Source of the DNA: Bacteroidales bacterium UBA3754 | Lineage (GTDB): Bacteria > Bacteroidota > Bacteroidia > Bacteroidales > UBA1715 | Direction of reading: 5' to 3' | DNA: 22,791 bases | NCBI GenBank assembly: GCA_002371705.1 | Contig: DFGI01000026.1 | Location: 1-22,791 of the forward strand | Shown: one piece after another, positions 1-4,939 of the stretch | How positions within the stretch are numbered: the first letter of the stretch is position 1 | How the letters are laid out: each line of letters begins with the position of its first letter | Position numbers and translations under genes: made by a program | The notes under the pieces: model-generated | What the model saw: only the letters and a program-made list of their open reading frames with translations | What the model was told of the DNA's origin: nothing | Database searches by the model: none

Positions 1-72
1 CGATAGTTCAGTCGGTAGAACGACGGACTGTTAATCCGTATGTCGTAGGTTCGAGTCCTACTCGGGGAGCCA
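1..72 (+). tRNA. tRNA-Asn(GTT), 5' end cut by window
   Basis: The D arm, anticodon arm, T arm and 3' acceptor strand all fold normally. The 7-nt anticodon loop carries GTT at 30-32, giving asparagine. The T stem is 45-49/57-61 and the 3' acceptor strand 62-68, followed by discriminator G69 and an encoded CCA at 70-72. Only the last three bases of the 5' acceptor strand are inside the window, so about four bases are missing upstream. It is the first gene of a tRNA cluster on this strand. Confidence 0.95.
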
Positions 73-81
73 ATTATGGGT
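73..81 (+). repeat. 9-bp near-direct repeat, left copy
   Basis: ATTATGGGT here matches ATAATGGGT at 712-720 in 8 of 9 positions. The right copy includes the first four bases of the next tRNA-like gene. Removing one copy plus the DNA between would leave the tRNAs 5 bp apart, like the 5-6 bp spacers further along the cluster. It resembles a target-site duplication, but a 9-bp match alone is weak. Confidence 0.4.
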
Positions 82-716
82 GGAACAAGGTTAGCGTCTT
101 GGGAAACCGAAGAAATCCGAATTAAGCTATATTGTTGCCAGAGCACAACGCTAGTGCGATGGGAGAGTATGGTGGAAGGCCCTTTTTGGCACGAGGGTAC
201 GGAAATGGTATGCAGAGAACTACAACCTGCCAGTGAGTGTTATCAGCTGTAAATGTAACCGTAAAATACCACGATAGGTGTATCGAGGAGGATTGCACAC
301 CTCCGACGTTAGCCACCTAAATGTGCAAGGAGTTATGATGCCACATGGCTCCGACCTTTTCATGTGATAATCTCCGTCTAATTTTGTCTTGAAAATCAGA
401 GTGTTTTCTATTAGGTTAAGAGATAAAAATGATAAAGGAGACGCAGTGTTTCATGAAGGAGCTTTACTGTGGCTGGTGGGATTCCAGCTTATCACAACTA
501 TAATGTTCTTTCATAGGCTACCGTCTACGAGAGAGCCAGTTATTCTCGACTGGGTAGCGTTATACGGTTAACCACCGTCACACAGACGCGACGCTGACCG
601 AGTGAGAAGTCCTGAGCAAGACATAAAGGCTTACTATAGTCTCTACTTACCGACGTTCGCAGAGACTATGGGTTCCTTTGGGTAATGGGAACAGAAAGAT
701 AATTGCCTACTATAAT
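82..716 (+). ncRNA. candidate large structured RNA in tRNA cluster
   Basis: About 635 bp between two tRNAs with no convincing reading frame; the longest open stretches are about 60 codons and match nothing I know. Many local helices can be drawn: 91-96/149-154, 206-211/266-271, 342-347/361-366, 371-375/437-441, 473-477/484-488, 517-521/554-558, 536-540/549-553, 564-568/574-578, a perfect 9-bp helix 636-644/661-669, and 672-676/688-692. GTCTTG at 96-101 could pair with CAAGAC at 617-622 and close the domain. Several pairings are mutually exclusive. Large ornate RNAs such as ROOL and GOLLD are known next to tRNA genes in phages and bacteria, and some segments resemble group I intron P, Q and R elements, but the P7 partner is missing. 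Family assignment is a guess; that this is RNA rather than protein is better supported. The strand is inferred from the flanking tRNAs. Confidence 0.5.
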
Positions 717-720
717 GGGT
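712..720 (+). repeat. 9-bp near-direct repeat, right copy
   Basis: ATAATGGGT, partner of 73-81 with one mismatch. It overlaps the 5' end of the aberrant tRNA-like gene at 717. Confidence 0.4.
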
Positions 721-804
721 CAGTAGCTTAATGGTAAAGCAAACTGGAGAGTAAAGTGTGGACTCTCTTACGATGTCGGTTCAAATCCGACCTGATTCCC
801 ACCA
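717..804 (+). tRNA. tRNA-like gene with aberrant anticodon arm
   Basis: The D arm (726-729/737-740, loop with GG) and T arm (775-779/787-791, loop TTCAAAT) are perfect. The acceptor strands pair 717-719 with 798-800 and 720-723 with 792-795, leaving TT at 796-797 bulged, then A801 and CCA at 802-804. The central part is abnormal: 33 bases lie between the D and T stems, with no 5-bp/7-nt anticodon arm. The best hairpin is 747-752/762-767 with a 9-nt loop. No amino acid can be assigned. It may be a decayed tRNA, a disrupted one, or a tRNA mimic. The spacing to tRNA-Ser (6 bp) fits a real member of the cluster. Confidence 0.55.
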
Positions 805-810
805 TTTTAT

Positions 811-899
811 GGAGAGGTGGCCGAGTTGGTCTATGGCGGCGGTCTTGAAAACCGTTGGAGTTAACGCTCACGCAGGTTCGAATCCTGTCCTCTCTTCCA
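811..899 (+). tRNA. tRNA-Ser(TGA)
   Basis: A class II tRNA with a long variable arm. The acceptor pairs 811-817 with 889-895, including one G-U at the first position. The anticodon loop CTTGAAA gives TGA, serine. The T arm is 872-876/884-888. The discriminator reads T896 before CCA 897-899, whereas bacterial tRNA-Ser normally has G there, which is a small oddity. Confidence 0.93.
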
Positions 900-904
900 G
901 TTTT

Positions 905-994
905 GGAGTCGTGGCCGAGTGGCTTAAGGCGGCACCCTGCTAAGGTGTTGTGTTCGTAAGAGCACCGTTGGTTCAAATCCAACCGACTCCGCCA
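905..994 (+). tRNA. tRNA-Ser(GCT)
   Basis: A class II tRNA with a long variable arm. The 5' acceptor strand GGAGTCG pairs fully with CGACTCC, followed by discriminator G and an encoded CCA at 992-994. The anticodon loop CTGCTAA gives GCT, serine (AGC/AGU codons). It sits 5 bp after tRNA-Ser(TGA), so the cluster is probably one transcript. Confidence 0.96.
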
Positions 995-1020
995 GTAAGA
1001 TAAGCTTTGGGTTTGTTCAG

Positions 1021-1051
1021 AGAGATTGTTCCCTATCAAAAATCAATCTCT
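1021..1051 (+). terminator. hairpin after tRNA-Ser(GCT)
   Basis: AGAGATTG at 1021-1028 pairs perfectly with CAATCTCT at 1044-1051 across a 15-nt loop. The following bases (CTTCTTAT) are only moderately T-rich, so this may be a weak terminator or a processing hairpin between the serine and glycine tRNAs. Confidence 0.4.
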
Positions 1052-1057
1052 TCTTAT

Positions 1058-1130
1058 GCGGATGTAGTTCAATTGGTAGAGCATTAGCCTTCCAAGCTAA
1101 GGGTCGCGGGTTCGAGTCTCGTTTCCCGCT
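1058..1130 (+). tRNA. tRNA-Gly(TCC), mismatched acceptor stem
   Basis: The D arm is 1067-1070/1079-1082, the anticodon stem 1084-1088/1096-1100 with loop CTTCCAA (TCC, glycine), and the T arm 1106-1110/1118-1122. CCA is not encoded, unlike the other tRNAs here. The acceptor strands GCGGATG and TTCCCGC pair at four positions, mismatch at positions 5 and 6 (A-C, T-T) and give G-U at 7. The 3' strand would fit a 5' strand GCGGGAA. The 3' half recurs at 5749. The gene therefore looks like a recombinant whose 3' half was supplied by an integrated element, or a tRNA with a decayed acceptor stem. Confidence 0.85.
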
Positions 1131-1172
1131 CATTGAAAATCAAGCACTTACAGACGTAAGTGCTTTTTTTAT
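1083..1172 (+). repeat. direct repeat, tRNA-Gly 3' half plus terminator (att-like, left)
   Basis: These 90 bp run from the tRNA-Gly anticodon stem through the terminator and match 5749-5839 apart from one inserted T in the second copy's anticodon loop and one A/G change in the terminator loop. A crossover point in the anticodon arm with duplication of the tRNA 3' end is the classic footprint of tyrosine-recombinase integration. This copy marks the left end of a 4.6-kb island. Confidence 0.8.
1142..1170 (+). terminator. Rho-independent terminator of the tRNA cluster
   Basis: AAGCACTTAC pairs perfectly with GTAAGTGCTT across a 4-nt loop (AGAC) and is followed by a T run. It lies 11 bp after tRNA-Gly and is part of the duplicated att-like segment. 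Confidence 0.9.
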
Positions 1173-1176
1173 ATCC

Positions 1177-1269
1177 AAACATTTGGCTTGTACATGCTAC
1201 TATGGGGAACAAGAACCCGACAATGACACGATTTCGGATATTGCAAATAGTTGGTTGTTTTTAGATTGA
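1177..1269 (+). pseudogene. possible C-terminal remnant of a truncated gene
   Basis: An open frame of 30 codons runs up to a TGA at 1267-1269, with acidic, protein-like residues (…EQEPDNDTISDIANSWLFLD). It has no start codon of its own and begins right at the end of the att-like repeat. A strong terminator starts on the very next base, as expected after a real gene. It could be the tail of an element gene (an integrase would be the natural candidate) cut at the recombination site, but I do not recognise the sequence. Confidence 0.3.
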
Positions 1270-1299
1270 AAAAAGCCACTCGTAAGGGTGGCTTTTTTG
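1270..1299 (+). terminator. Rho-independent terminator, bidirectional shape
   Basis: AAAAAGCCAC and GTGGCTTTTT form a 10-bp stem with a short loop followed by T residues. A and T runs on both sides let it act on either strand. It directly abuts the stop codon of the possible gene remnant at 1177-1269. Confidence 0.8.
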
Positions 1300-1300
1300 T

Positions 1301-1332
1301 TTTTTAAGACCTATAATTCCCTATATGTAAAA
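1301..1332 (+). repeat. island repeat, copy 1
   Basis: The core CTATAATTCCCTATATGT is flanked by TTTTTAAGAC on the left and AAAA on the right. Copies 1 and 2 are nearly identical; copies 3 (3266-3300) and 4 (4883-4917) diverge more. All four have the same orientation and lie between genes of the island. Confidence 0.85.
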
Positions 1333-1354
1333 GACAACACAGGGTTTAGGTAAA

Positions 1355-1388
1355 ACAAAAAACCGCTACTGCATTAACAGTAACGGTT
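1355..1388 (-). terminator. Rho-independent terminator, minus strand
   Basis: On the minus strand, AACCGTTACTG pairs with CAGTAGCGGTT (11 bp with one G-U) across a 6-nt loop and runs into a T stretch. It could end transcripts from the BACON gene upstream (stop at 1782) or a short RNA starting around 1500. Confidence 0.7.
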
Positions 1389-1534
1389 ATAAAATCATCG
1401 TCCTTTATAACTCTACCGCAGACCTTCAAACGCCGTAGCACGACCACTAAACCTCGGCTCGCGTCTTACACGATAAATGGGATGTCAGCAAAGGCAAACA
1501 TAAATCATTTTATTGATAAAACAAAACTTTTTGG

Positions 1535-1567
1535 TTTTTAAGACCTATAATTCCCTATATGTTAAAA
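1535..1567 (+). repeat. island repeat, copy 2
   Basis: Same core CTATAATTCCCTATATGT and same left flank TTTTTAAGAC as copy 1, about 235 bp away. It lies downstream of the BACON lipoprotein gene as that gene is read. Confidence 0.85.
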
Positions 1568-1781
1568 ACAAAAAATTACATTTTTACTGAGATTGCGACA
1601 CCCAAAACAAAGATTTTTCTTAAAAATTCGTTTTTATACGTAGAAACGAGGAAACGGGGTTGGAATTATGAGTTAATGCACGATACATAATTTACAATAC
1701 ACAATTATAAAATGTGTAATGGAACAACCTTGCCATTCTTGCTGAATATCGCAAAAACAGCAAGGTTTATCATTTCCCACA

Positions 1782-3005
1782 TTATTCCACCTCATGAACA
1801 AGTCTGACAGACACTCCCAAAGAACGTTCGCAATAACTTTTTTTCACGGTTCCTTTGTCGAAATACAGATCACCTGCATGATTGTCGTCCCAGCTCACCT
1901 GACTTGACCAATAGATTCCTTTGAGACCTATTCCATCCATGTCAGTCCCATTACGAAATCCAGCGGCTGGAAGAAACACAGCACCATTAGTTTCCATCTT
2001 ACTCCAATCTTCGATTGTGTATTTATTTACATAATAACTAGAATAAATATTATCGTCTTTGCACACAAATGAAATACCACTTGGCAAAGTCCAATCATCT
2101 GGCAACAACACCAATCCTGTAACCCCATTGACGACTGCTTGTCCCATCATACGTTTCGCATCGGTACGCCATAGAATTAAATATTCCCACTCATTACTTG
2201 TCAATGTCCGCCACAGCCCCGCCTGCTTTCCTCCATTGGAAATAGCATTATATACCCCCCAATCACAGTTAGCGTAATCGCCAAACAAACCGTTGTCTTT
2301 ATTAGCGCCATAAAAATCATAGTCACTAATCTTTGTACTTGTGCTATATGGTTGGTATGCTCGCGTCTTACCGTTATTCCAGCCTGAAGTTGCCCAACAG
2401 AATAAATCTATCCAACCTTCATATGTGGATGAAATGTTGGTGTTTTCTTCTCCTATTATGTCATACTGATTCTCGGCAAAACGCCACGTATTAGTACTTG
2501 CCTGATACTGCAAGTTACCTTGAGAGAAATATACCTTTCTGGAAGGTGAAACCGAAAAAAAGGCATTTATAGCCCCCTCAACAGCAACAGTTCCTTGTTG
2601 CGGATTTCCTCCTCCATTATCACCACCACCATCATGGAGTGCTGTTTGCATAATCGTCACATTTTTTGAATCTGATTTAGTGTTTATCGTCACATACGAA
2701 GAACGTAAAACATCATCATTGTTCTCCGACACAGAAATAGTTATTTTACCAGAACCGTTTCCTTCCATTGGTTCAACACTAATCCAATCAACTGGAATTT
2801 CTACTGTCCACGCTTCCGAGGTCGTAATCGTCACATCGCCAGAACTTTCTTTCTTATCAAAATTCAATTCCATTGTTGACACACTCAACACCGTTTCCGA
2901 TTTTTTATCATCAGGTTTTGGTGTTTCATTCTTTTCCTTACTACACGCTGTAAACATTGCAACTACAATACTCAACAGCAAAAAATTTTTAAAAATTCGT
3001 TTCAT
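1782..3005 (-). CDS. BACON-domain lipoprotein with C-type-lectin/FGE-like C-terminus
   Basis: A 407-residue exported lipoprotein. The ATG at 3003-3005 starts a lipoprotein signal peptide (KR, hydrophobic stretch, then …FTAC with Cys21). Residues ~40-122 form one BACON-type Ig-like domain (LSVSTMELNF… AWTV… DWISVEP… VTINTKS… VTIMQTA), a fold common in Bacteroidales surface proteins and thought to bind glycans or mucin. A low-complexity Gly/Asn linker follows, then ~230 residues with many Trp and Tyr and motifs such as WRTLTSNEWEYL, FLPAAG and GIYWSSQ near the end. These resemble the DUF1566/Fib-succ/FGE-sulfatase family, a C-type-lectin-like fold. The frame can be extended 38 codons upstream to 3119, but that extension crosses a terminator hairpin and would bury the signal peptide. 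It probably sits in the outer membrane facing out; its ligand is unknown. Confidence 0.88.
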   Translation of the reverse strand: MKRIFKNFLLLSIVVAMFTACSKEKNETPKPDDKKSETVLSVSTMELNFDKKESSGDVTITTSEAWTVEIPVDWISVEPMEGNGSGKITISVSENNDDVLRSSYVTINTKSDSKNVTIMQTALHDGGGDNGGGNPQQGTVAVEGAINAFFSVSPSRKVYFSQGNLQYQASTNTWRFAENQYDIIGEENTNISSTYEGWIDLFCWATSGWNNGKTRAYQPYSTSTKISDYDFYGANKDNGLFGDYANCDWGVYNAISNGGKQAGLWRTLTSNEWEYLILWRTDAKRMMGQAVVNGVTGLVLLPDDWTLPSGISFVCKDDNIYSSYYVNKYTIEDWSKMETNGAVFLPAAGFRNGTDMDGIGLKGIYWSSQVSWDDNHAGDLYFDKGTVKKSYCERSLGVSVRLVHEVE

Positions 3006-3033
3006 ACTATTAAATTTTAAAATTAAACAATTC

Positions 3034-3072
3034 AAAAAAAAAAGCGACTCCCGTGCTATGACGGAAAGTCGC
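3034..3072 (-). terminator. leader terminator/attenuator before BACON gene
   Basis: On the minus strand GCGACT and AGTCGC close a hairpin with an inner CCGT/ACGG pairing (3044-3072), followed at once by a run of ten T residues (complement of 3034-3043). It has textbook terminator shape yet lies only ~30 bp before the ATG at 3005 and downstream of the promoter-like boxes at 3178-3241. It may attenuate the BACON gene, or simply end read-through from the nuclease-like gene at 3308. Confidence 0.7.
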
Positions 3073-3177
3073 ATGTCTACGATATAATCAGGTGAAGAAA
3101 GATATTTTACCCCCCCCAATACTTACATAAATCATTAACTATCAACGACTTATATTTTATCACACCATTCAAAAGTC

Positions 3178-3241
3178 CAAACATATAGAAAACACATTTT
3201 TTCAAGTTTACAAATATAAGAAAAAAATTTCAGAAAAACAA
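3178..3241 (-). promoter_or_regulatory. candidate promoter(s) of BACON gene
   Basis: Read on the minus strand there are two matches to the Bacteroidetes -7 box TAnnTTTG: TATATTTG (3218-3211), with TTG 20 bp upstream (3241-3239), and TATGTTTG (3185-3178), with TTG 17 bp upstream. The first has near-ideal spacing. Transcripts would carry a leader of 170-200 nt containing the terminator hairpin. Confidence 0.5.
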
Positions 3242-3265
3242 GAGGAGGGAAAATTATGGGTTATG

Positions 3266-3300
3266 ATTTTAAAGTCCTATAATTCCCTATATGTAGAAAA
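3266..3300 (+). repeat. island repeat, copy 3
   Basis: The core CTATAATTCCCTATATGT is identical to copies 1 and 2; the left flank differs (ATTTTAAAGTC). It lies 8 bp beyond the stop codon of the minus-strand nuclease-like gene and just upstream of the BACON promoter. Confidence 0.85.
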
Positions 3301-3307
3301 CTCAATG

Positions 3308-4072
3308 CTATTTATTTTTACCACCATTGTGTTTTATTGGAGAAAAAACCTTAGAAATCAACATAAAACTTGGATAAAAAAGCCCATCACCATTTTTGTT
3401 CTCCATAAATTTTGTGTTTATTTCCCATCCTGCGACAAAATCAGGAGTTGTTTTCGTTGGTTTCTTTGTACATATATCTTGAGAAATGCGTTTCAATTCT
3501 GTTCGTAAATCATTTTCACGCTTGTTTTCTTTCATATAGGAAGAAACAAAAAGTAAACCTAAACGAATTATTCCGTTAGTTGCCTCTCCGAACGAACTCA
3601 AATACTTCTTTATTGTTTGTAATTGCGTTGCATTCATATACAACCAACGTTGTTTTAATGCATCTGTAGTACTCTGATTCGATGGATTATCGTATGCGTG
3701 TTTTACCTCAATAACAAAACTATATCCTTTATAAATACACCAATAATCAACTCTACCTGATGATTTATAAATATCCTGTCTTTTATCATCATCTAACTTA
3801 TATTGACGCTCAACAGGATATTCAGCAATAACAATTCCCTTGCACAATTTTGACAACGCTGGTAACATCAAACTATCTAATTGTCGCTCTCTGTACGCAA
3901 ATGGGTAATCAACAAAGTCAAATTTTGTTGAATGGTAAGCCTTTGCCAATTGTGTCATTTCTACAAACATTTTTTTTAGTAGAGAATAAGCGACCCCAAA
4001 ATAATCATCTTTATTTTCTTTTGCAGAAATTAAGTATTGTTCCCCTTTTATTGTTGTCTTTCGTAAATTCAT
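3308..4072 (-). CDS. orphan PD-(D/E)XK nuclease-like protein
   Basis: A 254-residue soluble protein I do not recognise as a whole. Around residues 106-124 it shows a motif typical of the PD-(D/E)XK nuclease superfamily: GRVDYW with Asp109, a short beta-strand (YKGYSFVIEV), then Glu122-Val-Lys124. A helix with Gln and Lys/Arg follows (DALKQRWLYMNATQL), as in many restriction-like endonucleases. The start is placed at ATG 4070-4072; a TTG 60 bp upstream would add 20 hydrophobic residues and overlap a terminator T run. No DNA methyltransferase or known partner gene is adjacent, so it is not a standard restriction-modification pair. It could be an abortive-infection or nucleic-acid repair factor, or an inactive relative. 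Island repeat copy 3 follows 8 bp after its stop. Confidence 0.75.
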   Translation of the reverse strand: MNLRKTTIKGEQYLISAKENKDDYFGVAYSLLKKMFVEMTQLAKAYHSTKFDFVDYPFAYRERQLDSLMLPALSKLCKGIVIAEYPVERQYKLDDDKRQDIYKSSGRVDYWCIYKGYSFVIEVKHAYDNPSNQSTTDALKQRWLYMNATQLQTIKKYLSSFGEATNGIIRLGLLFVSSYMKENKRENDLRTELKRISQDICTKKPTKTTPDFVAGWEINTKFMENKNGDGLFYPSFMLISKVFSPIKHNGGKNK

Positions 4073-4115
4073 TGAACTATCAACTATTTGTTTGAATATA
4101 TACTCAACGTAAAAA

Positions 4116-4148
4116 TAAAAAAAAGGGAACAACTTGCGTCATTCCCTT
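4116..4148 (-). terminator. Rho-independent terminator after HU remnant
   Basis: On the minus strand AAGGGAA pairs with TTCCCTT around a 12-nt loop and is followed by eight T residues. It lies ~23 bp beyond the stop of the HU-like tail at 4171 and separates it from the nuclease-like gene. Confidence 0.8.
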
Positions 4149-4170
4149 GAAAATAGATATACGAGAAAAT

Positions 4171-4266
4171 TTATTTTTTCTTGTTTACTTTTTCGCTCAA
4201 TGCTTTTCCTGCCTTGAATTGTGCAACGGTTTTAGCAGGGATTTTGATTGCTTTTCCTAAATTGGG
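4171..4266 (-). pseudogene. 3' fragment of an HU-family DNA-binding protein gene
   Basis: The last 31 codons (PNLGKAIKIPAKTVAQFKAG, then KALSEKVNKKK) match the conserved C-terminal arm of HU/IHF proteins, whose usual ending is NPxTGxxIKIPAxxxxxFKxGKxLxxxV. HU is about 90 residues; only 58 bp separate this piece from the preceding lipoprotein stop, so the N-terminal dimerisation helices are absent. The frame stays open upstream to an ATG at 4389 inside the lipoprotein gene, but those residues are unlike HU. It is most likely a gene fragment left by recombination, still followed by its own terminator. Confidence 0.75.
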
Positions 4267-4324
4267 AAAATAAAAAAGCAACAACAAATATGCCGTTGCT
4301 TTCAATAATTCTTTGTTAAATGTA

Positions 4325-4789
4325 CTAATATTCGAAAACCGTGATTTTACTTCCTGAAACAACAATCTCGTATGCAACACATCCATCAATCACATTCTGA
4401 TTATCAACCACGGAAGAAGATTTTCTAATGTATGTTTTTCCACTTGTTCCAAGTATATATGTGCTACCATCTTTTGTGTAAGTCGTAGAATAGTAACCAG
4501 CTGCTTGTAAAGCTGTGCCATTGTAACTTCTTTCGTATGCAAATACGGCTGTTCCATCGGAATAAAGCGCAAGTGTGCAATCGTCAGAATAGCCATAATC
4601 AGCGTCAATGACAGTTCCTTTGAATGTTTCTGTCGGAGTTGCATTAATAGAAAATGCAGCTACTGCTTCTTCAAAATACTTTGAAGATGAATTACTTGGA
4701 CCATTTTTTTCTTTGTCATCGTCGCCACATGCAGTAAACATGGTTAAGGTTGTAATCAGCGCAACCATAAGTGATAAGATTTTTTTCAT
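4325..4789 (-). CDS. small lipoprotein of unknown function
   Basis: A 154-residue protein beginning with a clear lipoprotein signal (MKKILSLMVALITTLTMFTAC, Cys21). The acidic GDDDKE after the cysteine resembles lipoprotein export signals that send Bacteroidota lipoproteins to the cell surface. The mature part is rich in Ser, Thr, Tyr and Gly, with short beta-type segments (CTLALYSDGTAVFAYE, YEIVVSGSKITVFEY) consistent with a small beta-barrel or sandwich. I recognise no family. It has its own promoter-like boxes at 4829-4857 and is followed by the HU fragment on the same strand. Confidence 0.85.
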   Translation of the reverse strand: MKKILSLMVALITTLTMFTACGDDDKEKNGPSNSSSKYFEEAVAAFSINATPTETFKGTVIDADYGYSDDCTLALYSDGTAVFAYERSYNGTALQAAGYYSTTYTKDGSTYILGTSGKTYIRKSSSVVDNQNVIDGCVAYEIVVSGSKITVFEY

Positions 4790-4828
4790 AGAAAATAAAT
4801 TTTAAGGTTTAATAATTTTTATTTACAG

Positions 4829-4857
4829 CAAATGTACTCTATTTTTCGAATAGCCAA
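4829..4857 (-). promoter_or_regulatory. Bacteroidetes-type promoter of small lipoprotein gene
   Basis: On the minus strand TACATTTG (4836-4829) matches the -7 consensus TAnnTTTG exactly, and TTG (4857-4855) lies 18 bp upstream, close to the usual -33 spacing. Transcription would begin around 4822, giving a leader of about 33 nt. Confidence 0.65.
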
Positions 4858-4882
4858 TATTTTATTGCAGAAAAACCTAAAT

Positions 4883-4917
4883 ATTTTTAAAATCATATAA
4901 TTCTCTATCTGTAAAAA
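4883..4917 (+). repeat. island repeat, copy 4 (diverged)
   Basis: TATAATTCTCTATCTGT aligns to the core of copies 1-3 with two substitutions, and the T-rich left and A-rich right flanks are kept. It lies 23 bp beyond the stop of the minus-strand methyltransferase gene and just upstream of the lipoprotein promoter. Confidence 0.7.
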
Positions 4918-4939
4918 AACGTATAAAAAAACTATTTCC

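Larger units (their letters stand above)
1131..1781. other. 651-bp intergenic region at left end of island
   Basis: No complete gene is visible. It holds, in order: the tRNA terminator, a possible 30-codon gene remnant with its own terminator, repeat copy 1, a minus-strand terminator hairpin at 1355-1388, a GC-richer patch around 1420-1475, repeat copy 2, and an 8-bp inverted repeat (1726-1733/1760-1767) near the end of the BACON gene. The 1420-1475 patch read on the minus strand followed by the 1355-1388 terminator could be a small RNA, but this is speculative. Confidence 0.6.

Noticed and set aside
389..571. 60-codon frame in the non-coding block, checked as a possible homing endonuclease
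   Set aside because: No LAGLIDADG, HNH or GIY-YIG motif, no family resemblance, and it lies in a region better explained by RNA structure.
82..716. RNase P RNA or tmRNA
   Set aside because: The GAGGAAAGTC core of RNase P and the conserved 5' end and tag frame of tmRNA are absent.
728..1039. Open frames over the tRNA cluster on both strands (for example 728-1039 minus and 758-943 plus)
   Set aside because: They lie on the tRNA genes; such spurious frames over tRNA-Ser genes are a common annotation artefact.
1782..3005. Variable protein of a diversity-generating retroelement (C-type-lectin-like C-terminus)
   Set aside because: No reverse transcriptase, accessory gene or template repeat is present in the window.
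3006..3119. 38-residue N-terminal extension of the BACON lipoprotein
   Set aside because: It is encoded across the terminator hairpin and would place the lipoprotein signal peptide internally.
4325..4644. Overlapping frames on the minus strand within the small lipoprotein gene (such as 4390-4644)
   Set aside because: Out-of-frame shadows of a gene with a clear signal peptide and promoter.
1301..4917. CRISPR array or integron attC sites for the four repeats
   Set aside because: Spacing is irregular (0.2-1.7 kb), with genes between the copies, and there is no RYYYAAC/GTTRRRY inverted architecture.
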